DNA of 64,000 nucleotides from Actinomadura terrae (GTDB lineage: Bacteria; Actinomycetota; Actinomycetes; Streptosporangiales; Streptosporangiaceae): positions 62,001 to 126,000 of the forward strand of contig NZ_JAICDG010000002.1 in the NCBI RefSeq assembly GCF_022751215.1, written 5' to 3'. Of the stretch, positions 27,075-35,456 are shown piece after piece (the stretch's first letter is position 1; each line of letters starts with the position of its first letter). The notes beneath the pieces were generated by a model. The model saw only the letters and a list, made by a program, of their open reading frames with translations, was not told the DNA's origin and ran no database searches. The position numbers were made by a program, and so were the translations under genes.

Positions 27075-27947
27075 GGGCGCGGGGATTTTGCCTATGCCCA
27101 GGGCGTTCTCGCGGGGGAGCAGGCCGGATTCGAGTGCCTTGACGAGGAGGGGCGTGGTCAGTTCGGCCAGTCGGGCCGACTTCTCGGCGCCCAGCGTCTG
27201 CCAGGGGGCGTAGGCGAGATCGTCGGTGGTGCGCTCTACGGTGTCGCGTAGGGCGCGGAGTTCGTCGGTGGGGGCGCCGTCGGGGGTGAGAAGGCCGCGC
27301 GCGGTGAGGCGGTCGCGGGCGGCGGTCCACTCGGCGTCCGTCCAGCCGCGGGTGGCGAAGGTGGCGGTGGACGCGGCGCCGATCGCGGCGAACGAGACGA
27401 GGGCCTCGGCCGGGTCGAGGCCCGCGGTGAGGAGCGCGGCGATGTGTCCGTCTCCGCGGTGTTCGCGCAGGATGCCGATGGCCTGCCAGAGGACGAGGTG
27501 CGGCTCGTCCGGCCAGGGGACGGCGGCGTATGCGGCGGCGAGGGGGCGACCGGCCAGGGGGGCCGCGAGGGCGGCCTCGCGGGCGAGGTCGGCCGCCTCG
27601 GACAGGTCGTCGACGGCGTCGCCGAGGAGGGCGCGGTAGAGGCGGTCGACGACGCGGGTCCGGGCCGCGAGGACGCGGTCGGGGGACGCGGTCTTCCAGT
27701 CGGCCGGGAAGTGCTCGGCGATCAGGCGGGGGCTGAAGCTGTAGAAGGCGGACGCCACGCGTTCGGGGCCCACCGCGCCGAGGGGGGCCGCGCGCCAGGC
27801 GAAGTAGCTCGACCAGCGGTCCTCCGCGTCGAAGCCGAGGGCGGCGGCTTCGGCGAACATCTCCGGCGCGTACCAGAACGGGGCGTGGACGGGTTCGAGC
27901 TGGTGCCACATCCGCCTCGCCAGGCTCGGGTCGATCGGGTCGCTCAT
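27057..27947 (-). CDS. SCO6745 family protein
   Basis: This 296-residue all-alpha protein belongs to a conserved actinobacterial family of unknown function. Signatures are MWHQLEPVHAPFWYAPEMF near the N-terminus and ASAFYSFSPRLIAEHFP at residues about 75-95. HLVLWQAIGILREHRGDGHIAALL follows, and WTDAEWTAARDRLTARGLL looks like a winged-helix element. A C-terminal segment, TTDDLAYAPWQTLG, completes the family pattern. ATG 27947 has GAGGAG 6 nt upstream; a longer frame to 28043 lacks family support. No enzyme motif is visible. Confidence 0.85.
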   Translation of the reverse strand: MSDPIDPSLARRMWHQLEPVHAPFWYAPEMFAEAAALGFDAEDRWSSYFAWRAAPLGAVGPERVASAFYSFSPRLIAEHFPADWKTASPDRVLAARTRVVDRLYRALLGDAVDDLSEAADLAREAALAAPLAGRPLAAAYAAVPWPDEPHLVLWQAIGILREHRGDGHIAALLTAGLDPAEALVSFAAIGAASTATFATRGWTDAEWTAARDRLTARGLLTPDGAPTDELRALRDTVERTTDDLAYAPWQTLGAEKSARLAELTTPLLVKALESGLLPRENALGIGKIPAPSREGA

Positions 27948-28509
27948 GTCGGGCTCCTCTCGTCGGATGGGGCCCAGCATTTCATGATCGTCAGAGGGCG
28001 GCGGCGGGGGCGACCAGCTGTGATTCTCTTCTCGGGTGAGCATTCGGCGACGCGCGGTTTACTTTTGGCGCAATCGGCGGATGGGACGTTAAGTCATACC
28101 GTAGGCTCCGCGAAAGAGCCCGACCTGGAAGCCCTCGAACGCACCACGAAACCGTCCGCCGCACCGACCCGTCGCGCGCCCCTTCGGGTCGGTTTGGAGC
28201 GGTCCCAGATTGCTGGCGGCCCCGCCCGGGGCCGCCGGTGGTCCCGGTCCGCCCGCCGGACGGTTCCTGCCCACCGGACCCCCGTGGCCCGGGCCCGCCG
28301 CTCGCCCGCGCGGGGCCGGTGCCGCCGGTAGCCGTGCCGCCGAGCGTGTCCCGGAAAGGTCAAGATCAAGTCGTCCGGCGCGTTGCCCGATCACTCACCG
28401 CAGGTGAATGATTGCGATGCGCTTCCGACCTTCTGTGTGGTGATGCAGTGAATCTCGGCACGACGGACCCAGGCTCCCGCGACCGTGGCGGCCCTCGGCG
28501 GGCCGCGAC
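27948..28509. other. Divergent intergenic region, no gene seen
   Basis: It separates the minus-strand SCO6745-type gene from the plus-strand ATPase gene. A hairpin with a 9-bp stem (GGCGGCCCC, loop GCCC) lies at 28215-28236. The 28030-28110 part is AT-richer than its surroundings and may hold a promoter. Open frames here are Arg/Pro/Ala-rich and unsupported. Confidence 0.45.
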
Positions 28510-28914
28510 GTGAGCGGGATGGAGCGGCTCGGCGACCCGCTCGGCTTCACCGCCGACCCCGAGGTGGCGCGGCGGGCGCGGCGCACCGTCCGGGAGCGGG
28601 CGGGCAAGGTCGTCGACGACCCGACGCTGCTCGACGACGTCGAGCTGATGAGCGCGGAGGCCATCGCGAACGCCGTCCTGCACGGGACCGGGCTGATCAG
28701 CGTGACCGTCGAGACCGACGGGCGGCGGCTGCGCGTGGTGGTCGCCGACGAGGGCCCCTCGCGCGCCGACCAGCACCGGCGGTGCCGTCTCGACCACGGC
28801 CGCGGCCTCACCGTGATCGACGCGCTCGCCGAGGAGTGGGGGCTCGACCAGACGCCCCGCCGCACCCAGCTCTGGTTCGAGGTCGACGCCGCCGGGGTGT
28901 CCGCCGGGACGTGA
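28510..28914 (+). CDS. ATP-binding protein, anti-sigma-like histidine-kinase fold
   Basis: A 134-residue single-domain GHKL ATPase of the RsbW/SpoIIAB type. The N-box is ELMSAEAIANAVLHGTG, G1 is VVVADEGPS and G2 is DHGRGLTVIDALAEEWG. TQLWFEV is the last strand. Such proteins typically bind sigma factors or anti-anti-sigma factors, but the partner is not encoded nearby. GTG 28510 or ATG 28519 may be the start; neither has a clear ribosome-binding site. The last five codons lie inside a 22-bp tandem repeat. Confidence 0.82.
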   Translation: MSGMERLGDPLGFTADPEVARRARRTVRERAGKVVDDPTLLDDVELMSAEAIANAVLHGTGLISVTVETDGRRLRVVVADEGPSRADQHRRCRLDHGRGLTVIDALAEEWGLDQTPRRTQLWFEVDAAGVSAGT

Positions 28915-29003
28915 CCGGGGTTTCCGCCGGGACGGGCCGGGGTGTTCGCCGGGACGTGTCGGGGTGTCCGCCGGGACGGGCTGGGGTGTCCCGCCGGGGG
29001 CGT
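28894..29003 (+). repeat. ~22-bp tandem repeat overlapping a gene's 3' end
   Basis: Five units of the type GGGGTGTCCGCCGGGACG plus four variable bases run from 28894, inside the last codons of the ATPase gene, to about 29003. The stop codon itself is within unit 1. Confidence 0.75.
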
Positions 29004-29073
29004 GAATCGAGGGGTGGCGGGGAGATCGTCTCCTGGGCGGCGGTTCGTCCGGCATGGGTAGTCTGGATCGACC

Positions 29074-29667
29074 ATGGAGACGACGACCGGCGGGTTGCGC
29101 GAGCGCAAGAAGGAGGCGACGCGCAAGGCGCTGCACGACGCCGCGATGCGCCTCGCCGTCGAGCACGGTCTCCAGGAGGTCACCGTCGAGGCGATCGCCG
29201 ACGCGGCCGGAGTGTCGCGGCGCACGTTCTCCAACTACTTCGGCGGCAAGGAGGAGGCGCTCCTCTACGGCGACGAGCGGCGCATGCAGACGCTGCTGGA
29301 GCGGTTCATCGCGCGCCCGTGCGACGAGACGTCGTGGACGGCGTTGCGCGCGTCGCTGCACGGCATGCTCGCCGACGAGGGGGAGCGCGATCCTCGGTGG
29401 GTGGCGCAGGCGCGGCTGGCGCGCGAGCACCCGTCGGTGATGGCGCAGCAGCTCGCGCACTGGGCCTCGCTTGAGCGCACCTTCGCCGACCTCATCGCCG
29501 TGCGGGACGGCCTCCCGTCCGGCGGCGCGCGCCCGCGCGCGATGGCGGGCGCGTTCATGGCCGCCCTCCGCATCGCCTCGATCGTCTGGACGGACGAGCG
29601 GCCGCCCCGTCCGCTGGCCGAGATAGCCGACGACCTCCTCCACGAGATGGCCCGCCCCTTCGGCTGA
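29074..29667 (+). CDS. TetR family transcriptional regulator
   Basis: The N-terminal helix-turn-helix is typical: ERKKEATRKALHDAAMRLA, then VTVEAIADAAGVSRRTFSNYFGGKEEALLYGD. A helical effector domain follows, 197 residues in all. The TFSNYF form of the recognition helix is common in regulators of MFS drug exporters, but no exporter gene adjoins. ATG 29074 begins the conserved sequence; only a weak upstream GGGTAG is seen. It converges on poxB with just 33 bp between stop codons. Confidence 0.9.
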   Translation: METTTGGLRERKKEATRKALHDAAMRLAVEHGLQEVTVEAIADAAGVSRRTFSNYFGGKEEALLYGDERRMQTLLERFIARPCDETSWTALRASLHGMLADEGERDPRWVAQARLAREHPSVMAQQLAHWASLERTFADLIAVRDGLPSGGARPRAMAGAFMAALRIASIVWTDERPPRPLAEIADDLLHEMARPFG

Positions 29668-29700
29668 GGGGTCCCTGCAAGGGCGCGGGACATGGTCAGG

Positions 29701-31434
29701 TCAGGGCCTTGGGATGTTGCGGAGGTTGCTGCGGGCCAGGTCCACCATCTTGCCGACGCCGCCGGTGAGGACGGTCTTCCCCGCCGCCAGCGCGAAGCCC
29801 CTGATCTGCTGCGAGGTGACGCGCGGCGGGATCGACAGCGCGTTGGGGTCGGTGACGACGTCCACCAGGTAGGGGCCGGACGAGGCGAGCGCCGCGCCGA
29901 GCGCCCCGCGCACGTCGGACGGACGCTCCACCCGCGCCGACTCGATGCCCGCCGCCTCCGCGATCGCCGCGTAGTCGACGGCCTCGTGGTCGGTCTCGAA
30001 CGAGGGCAGGCCGTCCACCAGCATCTCCAGCTTCACCATGCCGAGCGACGCGTTGTTGAAGACGACGATCTTCACCGGGACGCGGTGCAGCCGCACGGTG
30101 AGCAGCTCGCCGAGCAGCATCCCGAGGCCGCCGTCGCCGGAGACGGAGATGACCTGGCGGCCTGGCGCACCGTACTGCGCGCCGATCGCATGCGGAAGCG
30201 CGTTCGCCATGCTGCCGTGTACGAAGGAGCCCATTACGCGGCGCCGTCCGTTGGGAGTGATGTAGCGGGCGACCCACACGTTGCACATGCCGGTGTCCAC
30301 GGTGAAGATGGCGTCGTTTGCGGCGAGGTCGTCCAGGACGCTCGCGACGTATTCAGGGTGGATCGGGATGTGCCGATCGATGTCGCGCGTGTATGCGGAG
30401 ACGACATTCTCCAGAGCGCGCGCGTGCTTGCGCAGCATGTCGTCCAGGTAAGAGCGGTCGTGCTTCTGCTCCACCTTTTCCAGGACGAGGCGGAGCGTTT
30501 CCCCGATGTCCCCGTGCACGGCCAGATCGAGCGGGGTTCTGCGTCCCAGCCGGGACGGGTCGTCGTCCACCTGGATCGTGTTCTTGCCGGGCAGGAACGG
30601 GTCGTATGGAAAATCGGTGCCGAGCAGCAGGACGAGGTCGGCCTCCTGCATCGCGTCGTAACAGGCGCCGTAACCGAGCAGCCCGCTCATGCCCACGTCG
30701 AACGGATTGTCGTACTGGATCCACTCCTTGCCGCGCAGCGCGTGCCCGACCGGCGACAGGACCTTGTGCGCCAGCGACATCACCTCGGCGTGCGCGTTCC
30801 TGACCCCGGCGCCGCAGAACAGCATCACCCTGCGCGCCCGGTTCAGCGCGCCCGCCAGCCGCTCCACCTGGTCGGACGGCGGACGCACCACGCCCTTGCG
30901 GACGAGGAGGTCGTGCTCCCCCGTGGGCTCGGTCGCGTCCCTGCTCGCGATGTCGCCCGGCAGCGTCAGCACCGCGACGCCGCCGAGGCCGACCGCGTGC
31001 TGGATCGCGGTCCGCAGGATGCGGGGCATCTGCGCCGGGCCGTTGATCATCTCGCAGTAGTGGCTGCATTCGGCGAACAGCCGCTCGGGACGGGTCTCCT
31101 GGAAGTAGCCGCTGCCGATCTGCGTGCTCGGGATCTGCGAGGCCAGCGCGAGCACGGGCGCGCCTGAGCGGTGCGCGTCGTAGAGGCCCTGGAGCAGGTG
31201 CGTGTTGCCGGGTCCGCAGCTTCCGGCGCACACGGCGAGCCGTCCGGTGGTCTGCGCCTCGGCCGCCGCCGCGAACGCGCCCGCCTCCTCGTTGCGGACG
31301 TGGACCCAGTCGATGCCGTCCGTCCGGCGGACGGCGTCCACGACCGGGTTGAGGCTGTCGCCGACCACCCCGTAGATCCGCCGCACCCCGGCCTGCCGCA
31401 GTACCTCGATGAACTGGTCGGCGACCGTCGCCAT
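29701..31434 (-). CDS. poxB: Pyruvate dehydrogenase (quinone), PoxB
   Basis: A ThDP- and FAD-dependent peripheral membrane enzyme that oxidises pyruvate to acetate and CO2, passing electrons to quinone. At 577 residues it has full length and the order of the family. The N-terminal ThDP glutamate lies in VRNEEAGAFAAAAEAQ. SCGPGNTHLLQGLYDAHRSG follows, and then a FAD-binding middle domain with GAGVRNAHAEV. The ThDP-Mg motif starts at VSGDGGLGMLLGEL and ends in FNNASLGMV. The C-terminal helix (about the last 25 residues) would bind lipid. The gene is divergent from the MarR gene at 31549; a palindrome in the 114-bp gap may bind that regulator. Confidence 0.93.
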   Translation of the reverse strand: MATVADQFIEVLRQAGVRRIYGVVGDSLNPVVDAVRRTDGIDWVHVRNEEAGAFAAAAEAQTTGRLAVCAGSCGPGNTHLLQGLYDAHRSGAPVLALASQIPSTQIGSGYFQETRPERLFAECSHYCEMINGPAQMPRILRTAIQHAVGLGGVAVLTLPGDIASRDATEPTGEHDLLVRKGVVRPPSDQVERLAGALNRARRVMLFCGAGVRNAHAEVMSLAHKVLSPVGHALRGKEWIQYDNPFDVGMSGLLGYGACYDAMQEADLVLLLGTDFPYDPFLPGKNTIQVDDDPSRLGRRTPLDLAVHGDIGETLRLVLEKVEQKHDRSYLDDMLRKHARALENVVSAYTRDIDRHIPIHPEYVASVLDDLAANDAIFTVDTGMCNVWVARYITPNGRRRVMGSFVHGSMANALPHAIGAQYGAPGRQVISVSGDGGLGMLLGELLTVRLHRVPVKIVVFNNASLGMVKLEMLVDGLPSFETDHEAVDYAAIAEAAGIESARVERPSDVRGALGAALASSGPYLVDVVTDPNALSIPPRVTSQQIRGFALAAGKTVLTGGVGKMVDLARSNLRNIPRP

Positions 31435-31515
31435 CGTCCCCCCACGTCCCGATGATCGTCAGAGGGGAGATGCCCGAGGACCGTCACGGCCAACCCGCAG
31501 GTAATCAAAATGTGA

Positions 31516-31525
31516 ACCAATTGGT
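31516..31525. promoter_or_regulatory. Perfect palindrome in poxB-marR divergent region
   Basis: ACCAATTGGT is a 10-bp perfect palindrome in an AT-richer pocket, 24 bp before the MarR start codon. MarR proteins often repress their own gene from such sites, so it is a candidate operator. Confidence 0.4.
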
Positions 31526-31548
31526 CCGTCCGGGACTAGGGTGTCGTC

Positions 31549-32082
31549 ATGGACACCGATGGCGACGCGGAACTGGACTTCTGGTCGTTCGTCGACCTCG
31601 CCGGCCGTCGCCTTTCGGAAGAGTTCGGCTTTCCGCACCGGCTCGCCACACGATTGTTGCTGACGCTCAACCGGGCGTCCGCGATCGTCACCTACGACCT
31701 GGAGTCCACCGTGCACCGGCCGCGCGGGCACTCCTGGTCGGCGTTCCGGCTGCTGTTCGTCACCTGGCTCGCCGGGCCGCTGGAGCCCGGACGCGCCGCC
31801 ACGCTGGCCGGGATGAGCAGGGCGGCCGTCTCCAACCTCGCGAAGACCCTCGTCGCGGACGGGATGATGGTCCGCACGCCGGGCGAGCGCGACGGCCGGT
31901 CGGTGATCCTGTCGCTGACCGAGCAGGGGAACAAGGCGATGCTGGACATCTTCGCCGGGCAGAACGAGCGCGAGCGGCAGTGGGCGAGCGTGCTGACCGA
32001 GGCCGAGCAGCACATACTGATCATGCTGCTGGACAAGCTCATCGCGGGCCGCGACCGGTTCGACGTCCGCGAACGAAGCTAG
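31549..32082 (+). CDS. MarR family transcriptional regulator
   Basis: A winged helix-turn-helix regulator of 177 residues. The DNA-binding region is WSAFRLLFVTWLAGPLEPGRAATLAGMSRAAVSNLAKTL. The wing is VRTPGERDGRSVILSLTEQG, followed by a C-terminal dimerisation helix. It lies 99 bp upstream of hmgA on the same strand and divergent from poxB. It is therefore the likely local regulator of homogentisate breakdown, with a pathway intermediate as ligand (inference). ATG 31549 begins the family sequence. Confidence 0.9.
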   Translation: MDTDGDAELDFWSFVDLAGRRLSEEFGFPHRLATRLLLTLNRASAIVTYDLESTVHRPRGHSWSAFRLLFVTWLAGPLEPGRAATLAGMSRAAVSNLAKTLVADGMMVRTPGERDGRSVILSLTEQGNKAMLDIFAGQNERERQWASVLTEAEQHILIMLLDKLIAGRDRFDVRERS

Positions 32083-32137
32083 CCCGGCCGCGCGGGGCCG
32101 ACCCTTCCCTGAACCCGGTAAGGGTCGTAATGTCGAC

Positions 32138-32166
32138 GCAAAGTAGTAAACACGTTAATCATTTGC
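32138..32166. promoter_or_regulatory. Imperfect 29-bp inverted repeat upstream of hmgA
   Basis: Nine of 14 positions are symmetrical about base 32152. The outer arms are GCAAA/TTTGC and the inner arms TAA/TTA. It ends 15 bp before ATG 32182 and stands out as AT-rich in this genome. It is a candidate operator for the MarR protein encoded just upstream. Confidence 0.4.
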
Positions 32167-32181
32167 TGGAGGCGAACGACC

Positions 32182-33372
32182 ATGGCCCACTACCGCCGGG
32201 CCGGTGACGTGCCGCCGAAGCGCCACACCCAGCACAGGGACGGCGCGGAGCGGCTCTACTTCGAGGAGTTGATGGGCGAGGAGGGCTTCTCCTCGGACTC
32301 CTCCCTCCTCTACCACCGGGAGATCCCGTCGGCGATCGTCGACTCGCGCGTCTGGGAGACCCCCGACGTCGCGACGACGCCGAACCATCCGCTCAAGCCG
32401 CGGCACCTGAAGCTGCACGAGCTGTTCCCCAAGGAGACCTGGAGCGAGACCGACACGGTGACCGGGCGGCGGCTGATCCTCGGCAACGCCGACGTCCGGC
32501 TGTCCTACGCCGTCTCCAGCGCCGCGTCCCCGCTGTACCGCAACGCGACCGGCGACGAGATCGTCTACGTCGAGTCCGGCAGCGCGACGGTCGAGACGAT
32601 CTTCGGTGCGCTGTCCGCGCGGCAGGGCGACTACGTGGTCATCCCCACGTCCACCACGCACCGGTGGCTGCCCAACGGTGACCTGCCGCTGCGCACCTAC
32701 GTCATCGAGGCGACCGGGCACATCGCGCCGCCCAAGCGGTACCTGTCGCGGTTCGGCCAGTTCCTGGAGCACGCCCCCTACTGCGAGCGCGACCTGCACG
32801 GCCCCGGCAACCCCATTCAGGTGGACGGCACCGACGTGGACGTCCTGGTCAAGCACCGCGGCCCCGGCGGCGTCACCGGCACCCGGCTCACCTACGCGCG
32901 GCACCCGTTCGACGTCGTCGGCTGGGACGGCTGCCTGTACCCGTTCACGTTCAACGTGGACGACTTCGAGCCGATCACCGGCCGCGTCCACCAGCCGCCG
33001 CCGGTGCACCAGGTGTTCGAGGGGCACAACTTCGTCGTGTGCAACTTCGTCCCGCGCAAGGTGGACTACCACCCGCTGTCCGTCCCCGTGCCCTACTACC
33101 ACTCCAACGTGGACTCCGACGAGGTCATGTTCTACTGCGGCGGAGACTACGAGGCCCGCAAGGGATCGGGCATCGGGCAGGGTTCGGTGTCGGTCCACCC
33201 GGGCGGCCTCGCGCACGGCCCGCAGCCCGGCGCGTACGAGCGCAGCATCGGTGCCGAGTCCTTCGACGAGCTGGCGGTGATGGTCGACACCTTCCGTCCG
33301 CTGGAACTCGGCGAGGGCGGCCTCGCCGGCGAGGATCCGGAGTACGCGTGGACCTGGGCGAGGCAGTCATGA
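32182..33372 (+). CDS. hmgA: Homogentisate 1,2-dioxygenase
   Basis: Opens the ring of homogentisate to maleylacetoacetate using Fe(II), in tyrosine and phenylalanine degradation. The 396-residue protein has the double cupin architecture. The iron site is recognisable as His307 and the acidic pair Asp313/Glu314 in YYHSNVDSDEVMFY, plus His345 in VHPGGLAHGPQPG; His339 corresponds to the catalytic His of the human enzyme. ATG 32182 is preceded by GGAGG. The next gene overlaps by 4 bp (ATGA), and fahA follows that, so the three form an operon. No hpd (4-hydroxyphenylpyruvate dioxygenase) gene lies nearby. Confidence 0.94.
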   Translation: MAHYRRAGDVPPKRHTQHRDGAERLYFEELMGEEGFSSDSSLLYHREIPSAIVDSRVWETPDVATTPNHPLKPRHLKLHELFPKETWSETDTVTGRRLILGNADVRLSYAVSSAASPLYRNATGDEIVYVESGSATVETIFGALSARQGDYVVIPTSTTHRWLPNGDLPLRTYVIEATGHIAPPKRYLSRFGQFLEHAPYCERDLHGPGNPIQVDGTDVDVLVKHRGPGGVTGTRLTYARHPFDVVGWDGCLYPFTFNVDDFEPITGRVHQPPPVHQVFEGHNFVVCNFVPRKVDYHPLSVPVPYYHSNVDSDEVMFYCGGDYEARKGSGIGQGSVSVHPGGLAHGPQPGAYERSIGAESFDELAVMVDTFRPLELGEGGLAGEDPEYAWTWARQS

Positions 33373-34250
33373 CCGAGCCCCTCACCACCGAGCCTCCCGC
33401 CGCCGAGCCCCCCGCTCTCTTCACGGGTCTGTGCGACGACGCGGCCGTGTTCCCGCCCGGCCTCGCGCCGCTGTCGGAGGCCGTCCCCGCGCACCGCCGG
33501 CACCGCGCCGCCGCCTACGCGCCGATGGTCGGCCCGCTCGTCCTGCCGGTCAACGCGCTGGACGACCTCGGCCCGCTGCTGCGGGAGAAGATCGGGATCG
33601 CGGTGACCGCGCCCGGCGGCCCCGACGAGGTCACCGAGGCCTTCGCGCGGGCGTCCGGAATCCCGGTCGAACTGCACGGCATCGAGGTCGCCGTCCCGCC
33701 CGGCCTGTCAGTCGGCGACTTCTTCCGCGCCCTCGACCGCGCCCACGCCGGCCGCGAGGAGATCCCCGTCTGCGTCGAGGTGCCCCGCGACGAGCGCCGT
33801 CCCGAGATCATCCGGGGCCTCGCCGCGACCGGCCACCGCGCGAAGTTCCGCACCGGCGGCGTGACCGCCGACCTGTACCCGTCCGTGGAGGAGCTGGCCG
33901 ACGCGATCAAGTCCGCGGTGATCGCGGGCGTGCCGTTCAAGGCGACGGCGGGGCTGCACAACCCCGTCCGGCACACCGAGCGCGCGACGGGCTTCGACCA
34001 GCACGGCTACCTGAACATCCTGCTCGCCACCGACGCCGCGCTGGACGGCGGCACCGCCGCCGAGCTGGCCAAGATCCTCGACCAGCGCGACCCGTTCTTC
34101 GTCGCGGGCGCCGTCCCCGCCCTCGCCGACCGGGCCGTCGAGATCCGCTCGGCCTTCCTGTCCTTCGGGACGTGCAGCATCGCCGAGCCGCTGGGCGACC
34201 TCGCGGGCCTCGGGCTACTCCCAGACGAGTTCTTCCAGGAGGATTTGTGA
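33369..34250 (+). CDS. Unknown protein encoded between hmgA and fahA
   Basis: I do not recognise a named domain in this 293-residue soluble protein. It shows alternating strands and helices like a TIM barrel: IPVELHGIEVAV, IPVCVEVPRDERRPEIIRGL, HRAKFRTGGVTADLYPSVE and VPFKATAGLHNPVRHTE. FLSFGTCSIAEPLGDLAGLGLL comes near the end. Conserved-looking polar positions (Lys in AKFRTGG, Lys and His in FKATAGLHNPVRH) resemble an active site. The start ATG overlaps the hmgA stop (ATGA) and its stop overlaps the fahA start (GTGA). Tight coupling on both sides suggests a role in homogentisate breakdown. The missing step in this operon is maleylacetoacetate isomerisation, so that is a testable guess, not an assignment. 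Confidence 0.85.
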   Translation: MTEPLTTEPPAAEPPALFTGLCDDAAVFPPGLAPLSEAVPAHRRHRAAAYAPMVGPLVLPVNALDDLGPLLREKIGIAVTAPGGPDEVTEAFARASGIPVELHGIEVAVPPGLSVGDFFRALDRAHAGREEIPVCVEVPRDERRPEIIRGLAATGHRAKFRTGGVTADLYPSVEELADAIKSAVIAGVPFKATAGLHNPVRHTERATGFDQHGYLNILLATDAALDGGTAAELAKILDQRDPFFVAGAVPALADRAVEIRSAFLSFGTCSIAEPLGDLAGLGLLPDEFFQEDL

Positions 34251-35419
34251 CCCGTATCGCGATCCCGGCGGATTCTCCGTTCGGCCTCGCCAACCTGCCC
34301 TACGGCGTGTTCTCGACCCCGGGCGCGGCGCCGCGCGTGGGCGTCCGCGTCGCGAACACGGTCGTCGACCTGGCCACCGCGCTCGGCGACGACGTCTTCG
34401 CCCAGCCGTCGCTGAACCCGTTCATGGCGCAGGGATACGGACGCTGGGTGGAGGTCCGCGAACGCATCACCGACCTGGTCTCGGGGGACGTGCCGGGCGC
34501 GGCCGTCCATCCCGTCGGTGCGGTCACCCTGCACCTGCCGATCGAGGTCGCCGACTATGTCGACTTTTATGCGTCCGAGCACCACGCCTCCAATCTCGGA
34601 CGCCTGTTCCGCCCGGACTCCGAGCCGCTCACGCCGAACTGGAAGCACCTCCCGGTCGGCTACCACGGACGCGCCGGGACGGTCGTCGCGTCCGGCACGG
34701 ACATCGTCCGTCCCAGCGGCCAGCGCAAGGCCCCCTCCGAGGACGCGCCCTCCTACGGCCCGTCCCGCCGGTTGGACATCGAGGCGGAGGTCGGCTTCAT
34801 CGTCGGCACCAACTCCCCCTTGGGCACACCCGTCTCCACGGACGATTTCGCGGAGCACGTATTCGGCGCCGTCCTGCTGAACGACTGGTCGGCCAGGGAC
34901 ATCCAGGCTTGGGAGTACGTCCCGCTGGGGCCGTTCCTGGGGAAGAGTTTCGCGACGTCCATCTCCCCTTGGGTCGTGCCCCTTCTCGCGCTGGAAGCGG
35001 CCCGCGTGGCCACTCCGCCGCAGGACCCCGAGCCTCTCCCGTACCTCCAGGAGAAGAACGCATGGGGACTCGACCTGAACCTGGTCGTCGAGTGGAACGG
35101 CCAGGTCGTGTCCCGTCCGCCCTACCGGGAGATGTACTGGTCGCCTGCGCAGATGCTCGCGCACATGACGGTGAACGGCGCCTCGTCCCGCACCGGCGAC
35201 CTTTTCGCGTCCGGGACGGTGTCGGGGCCCGAGAAGGACCAGCGCGGCGCCTTTATCGAACTGACCTGGGGCGGCAAGGAACCCGTCGAGGTGAACGGCG
35301 AGCCCCGCACGTTCCTTGAGGACGGCGACGAGGTCACGATCTCCGCGACCGCACCGGGCGCGTCCGGCACCTCGATCTCCTTCGGAGAGGTTCGCGGCCG
35401 CGTCCTGCCCGCACGCTGA
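34247..35419 (+). CDS. fahA: Fumarylacetoacetase
   Basis: Hydrolyses fumarylacetoacetate to fumarate and acetoacetate, the last step of tyrosine degradation. The 390-residue protein has an N-terminal SH3-like domain (GLANLPYGVFSTPG) and the FAA_hydrolase domain. That domain carries SEHHASNLGRLFRP, PVGYHGRAGTVVASGTDI with the catalytic His, and DIEAEVGFIVG. LLNDWSARDIQAWEYVPLGPFLGKSF follows with the metal-binding acidic residues. GTG 34247 overlaps the previous stop codon and is preceded by AGGAGGATTT, an excellent ribosome-binding site. A hairpin terminator starts at the stop codon. Confidence 0.95.
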   Translation: MTRIAIPADSPFGLANLPYGVFSTPGAAPRVGVRVANTVVDLATALGDDVFAQPSLNPFMAQGYGRWVEVRERITDLVSGDVPGAAVHPVGAVTLHLPIEVADYVDFYASEHHASNLGRLFRPDSEPLTPNWKHLPVGYHGRAGTVVASGTDIVRPSGQRKAPSEDAPSYGPSRRLDIEAEVGFIVGTNSPLGTPVSTDDFAEHVFGAVLLNDWSARDIQAWEYVPLGPFLGKSFATSISPWVVPLLALEAARVATPPQDPEPLPYLQEKNAWGLDLNLVVEWNGQVVSRPPYREMYWSPAQMLAHMTVNGASSRTGDLFASGTVSGPEKDQRGAFIELTWGGKEPVEVNGEPRTFLEDGDEVTISATAPGASGTSISFGEVRGRVLPAR

Positions 35420-35455
35420 ACCGCCGGGCCCGGCGGTGCCCGGGCCTGGCGGTTC
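35418..35455. terminator. Bidirectional terminator after fahA
   Basis: The outer stem is GAACCGCC/GGCGGTTC and the inner sequence includes the 18-bp palindrome ACCGCCGGGCCCGGCGGT. It fills the 37 bp between the convergent fahA (stop 35419) and the alpha/beta-hydrolase gene (stop 35457). Confidence 0.7.
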
Positions 35456-35456
35456 G

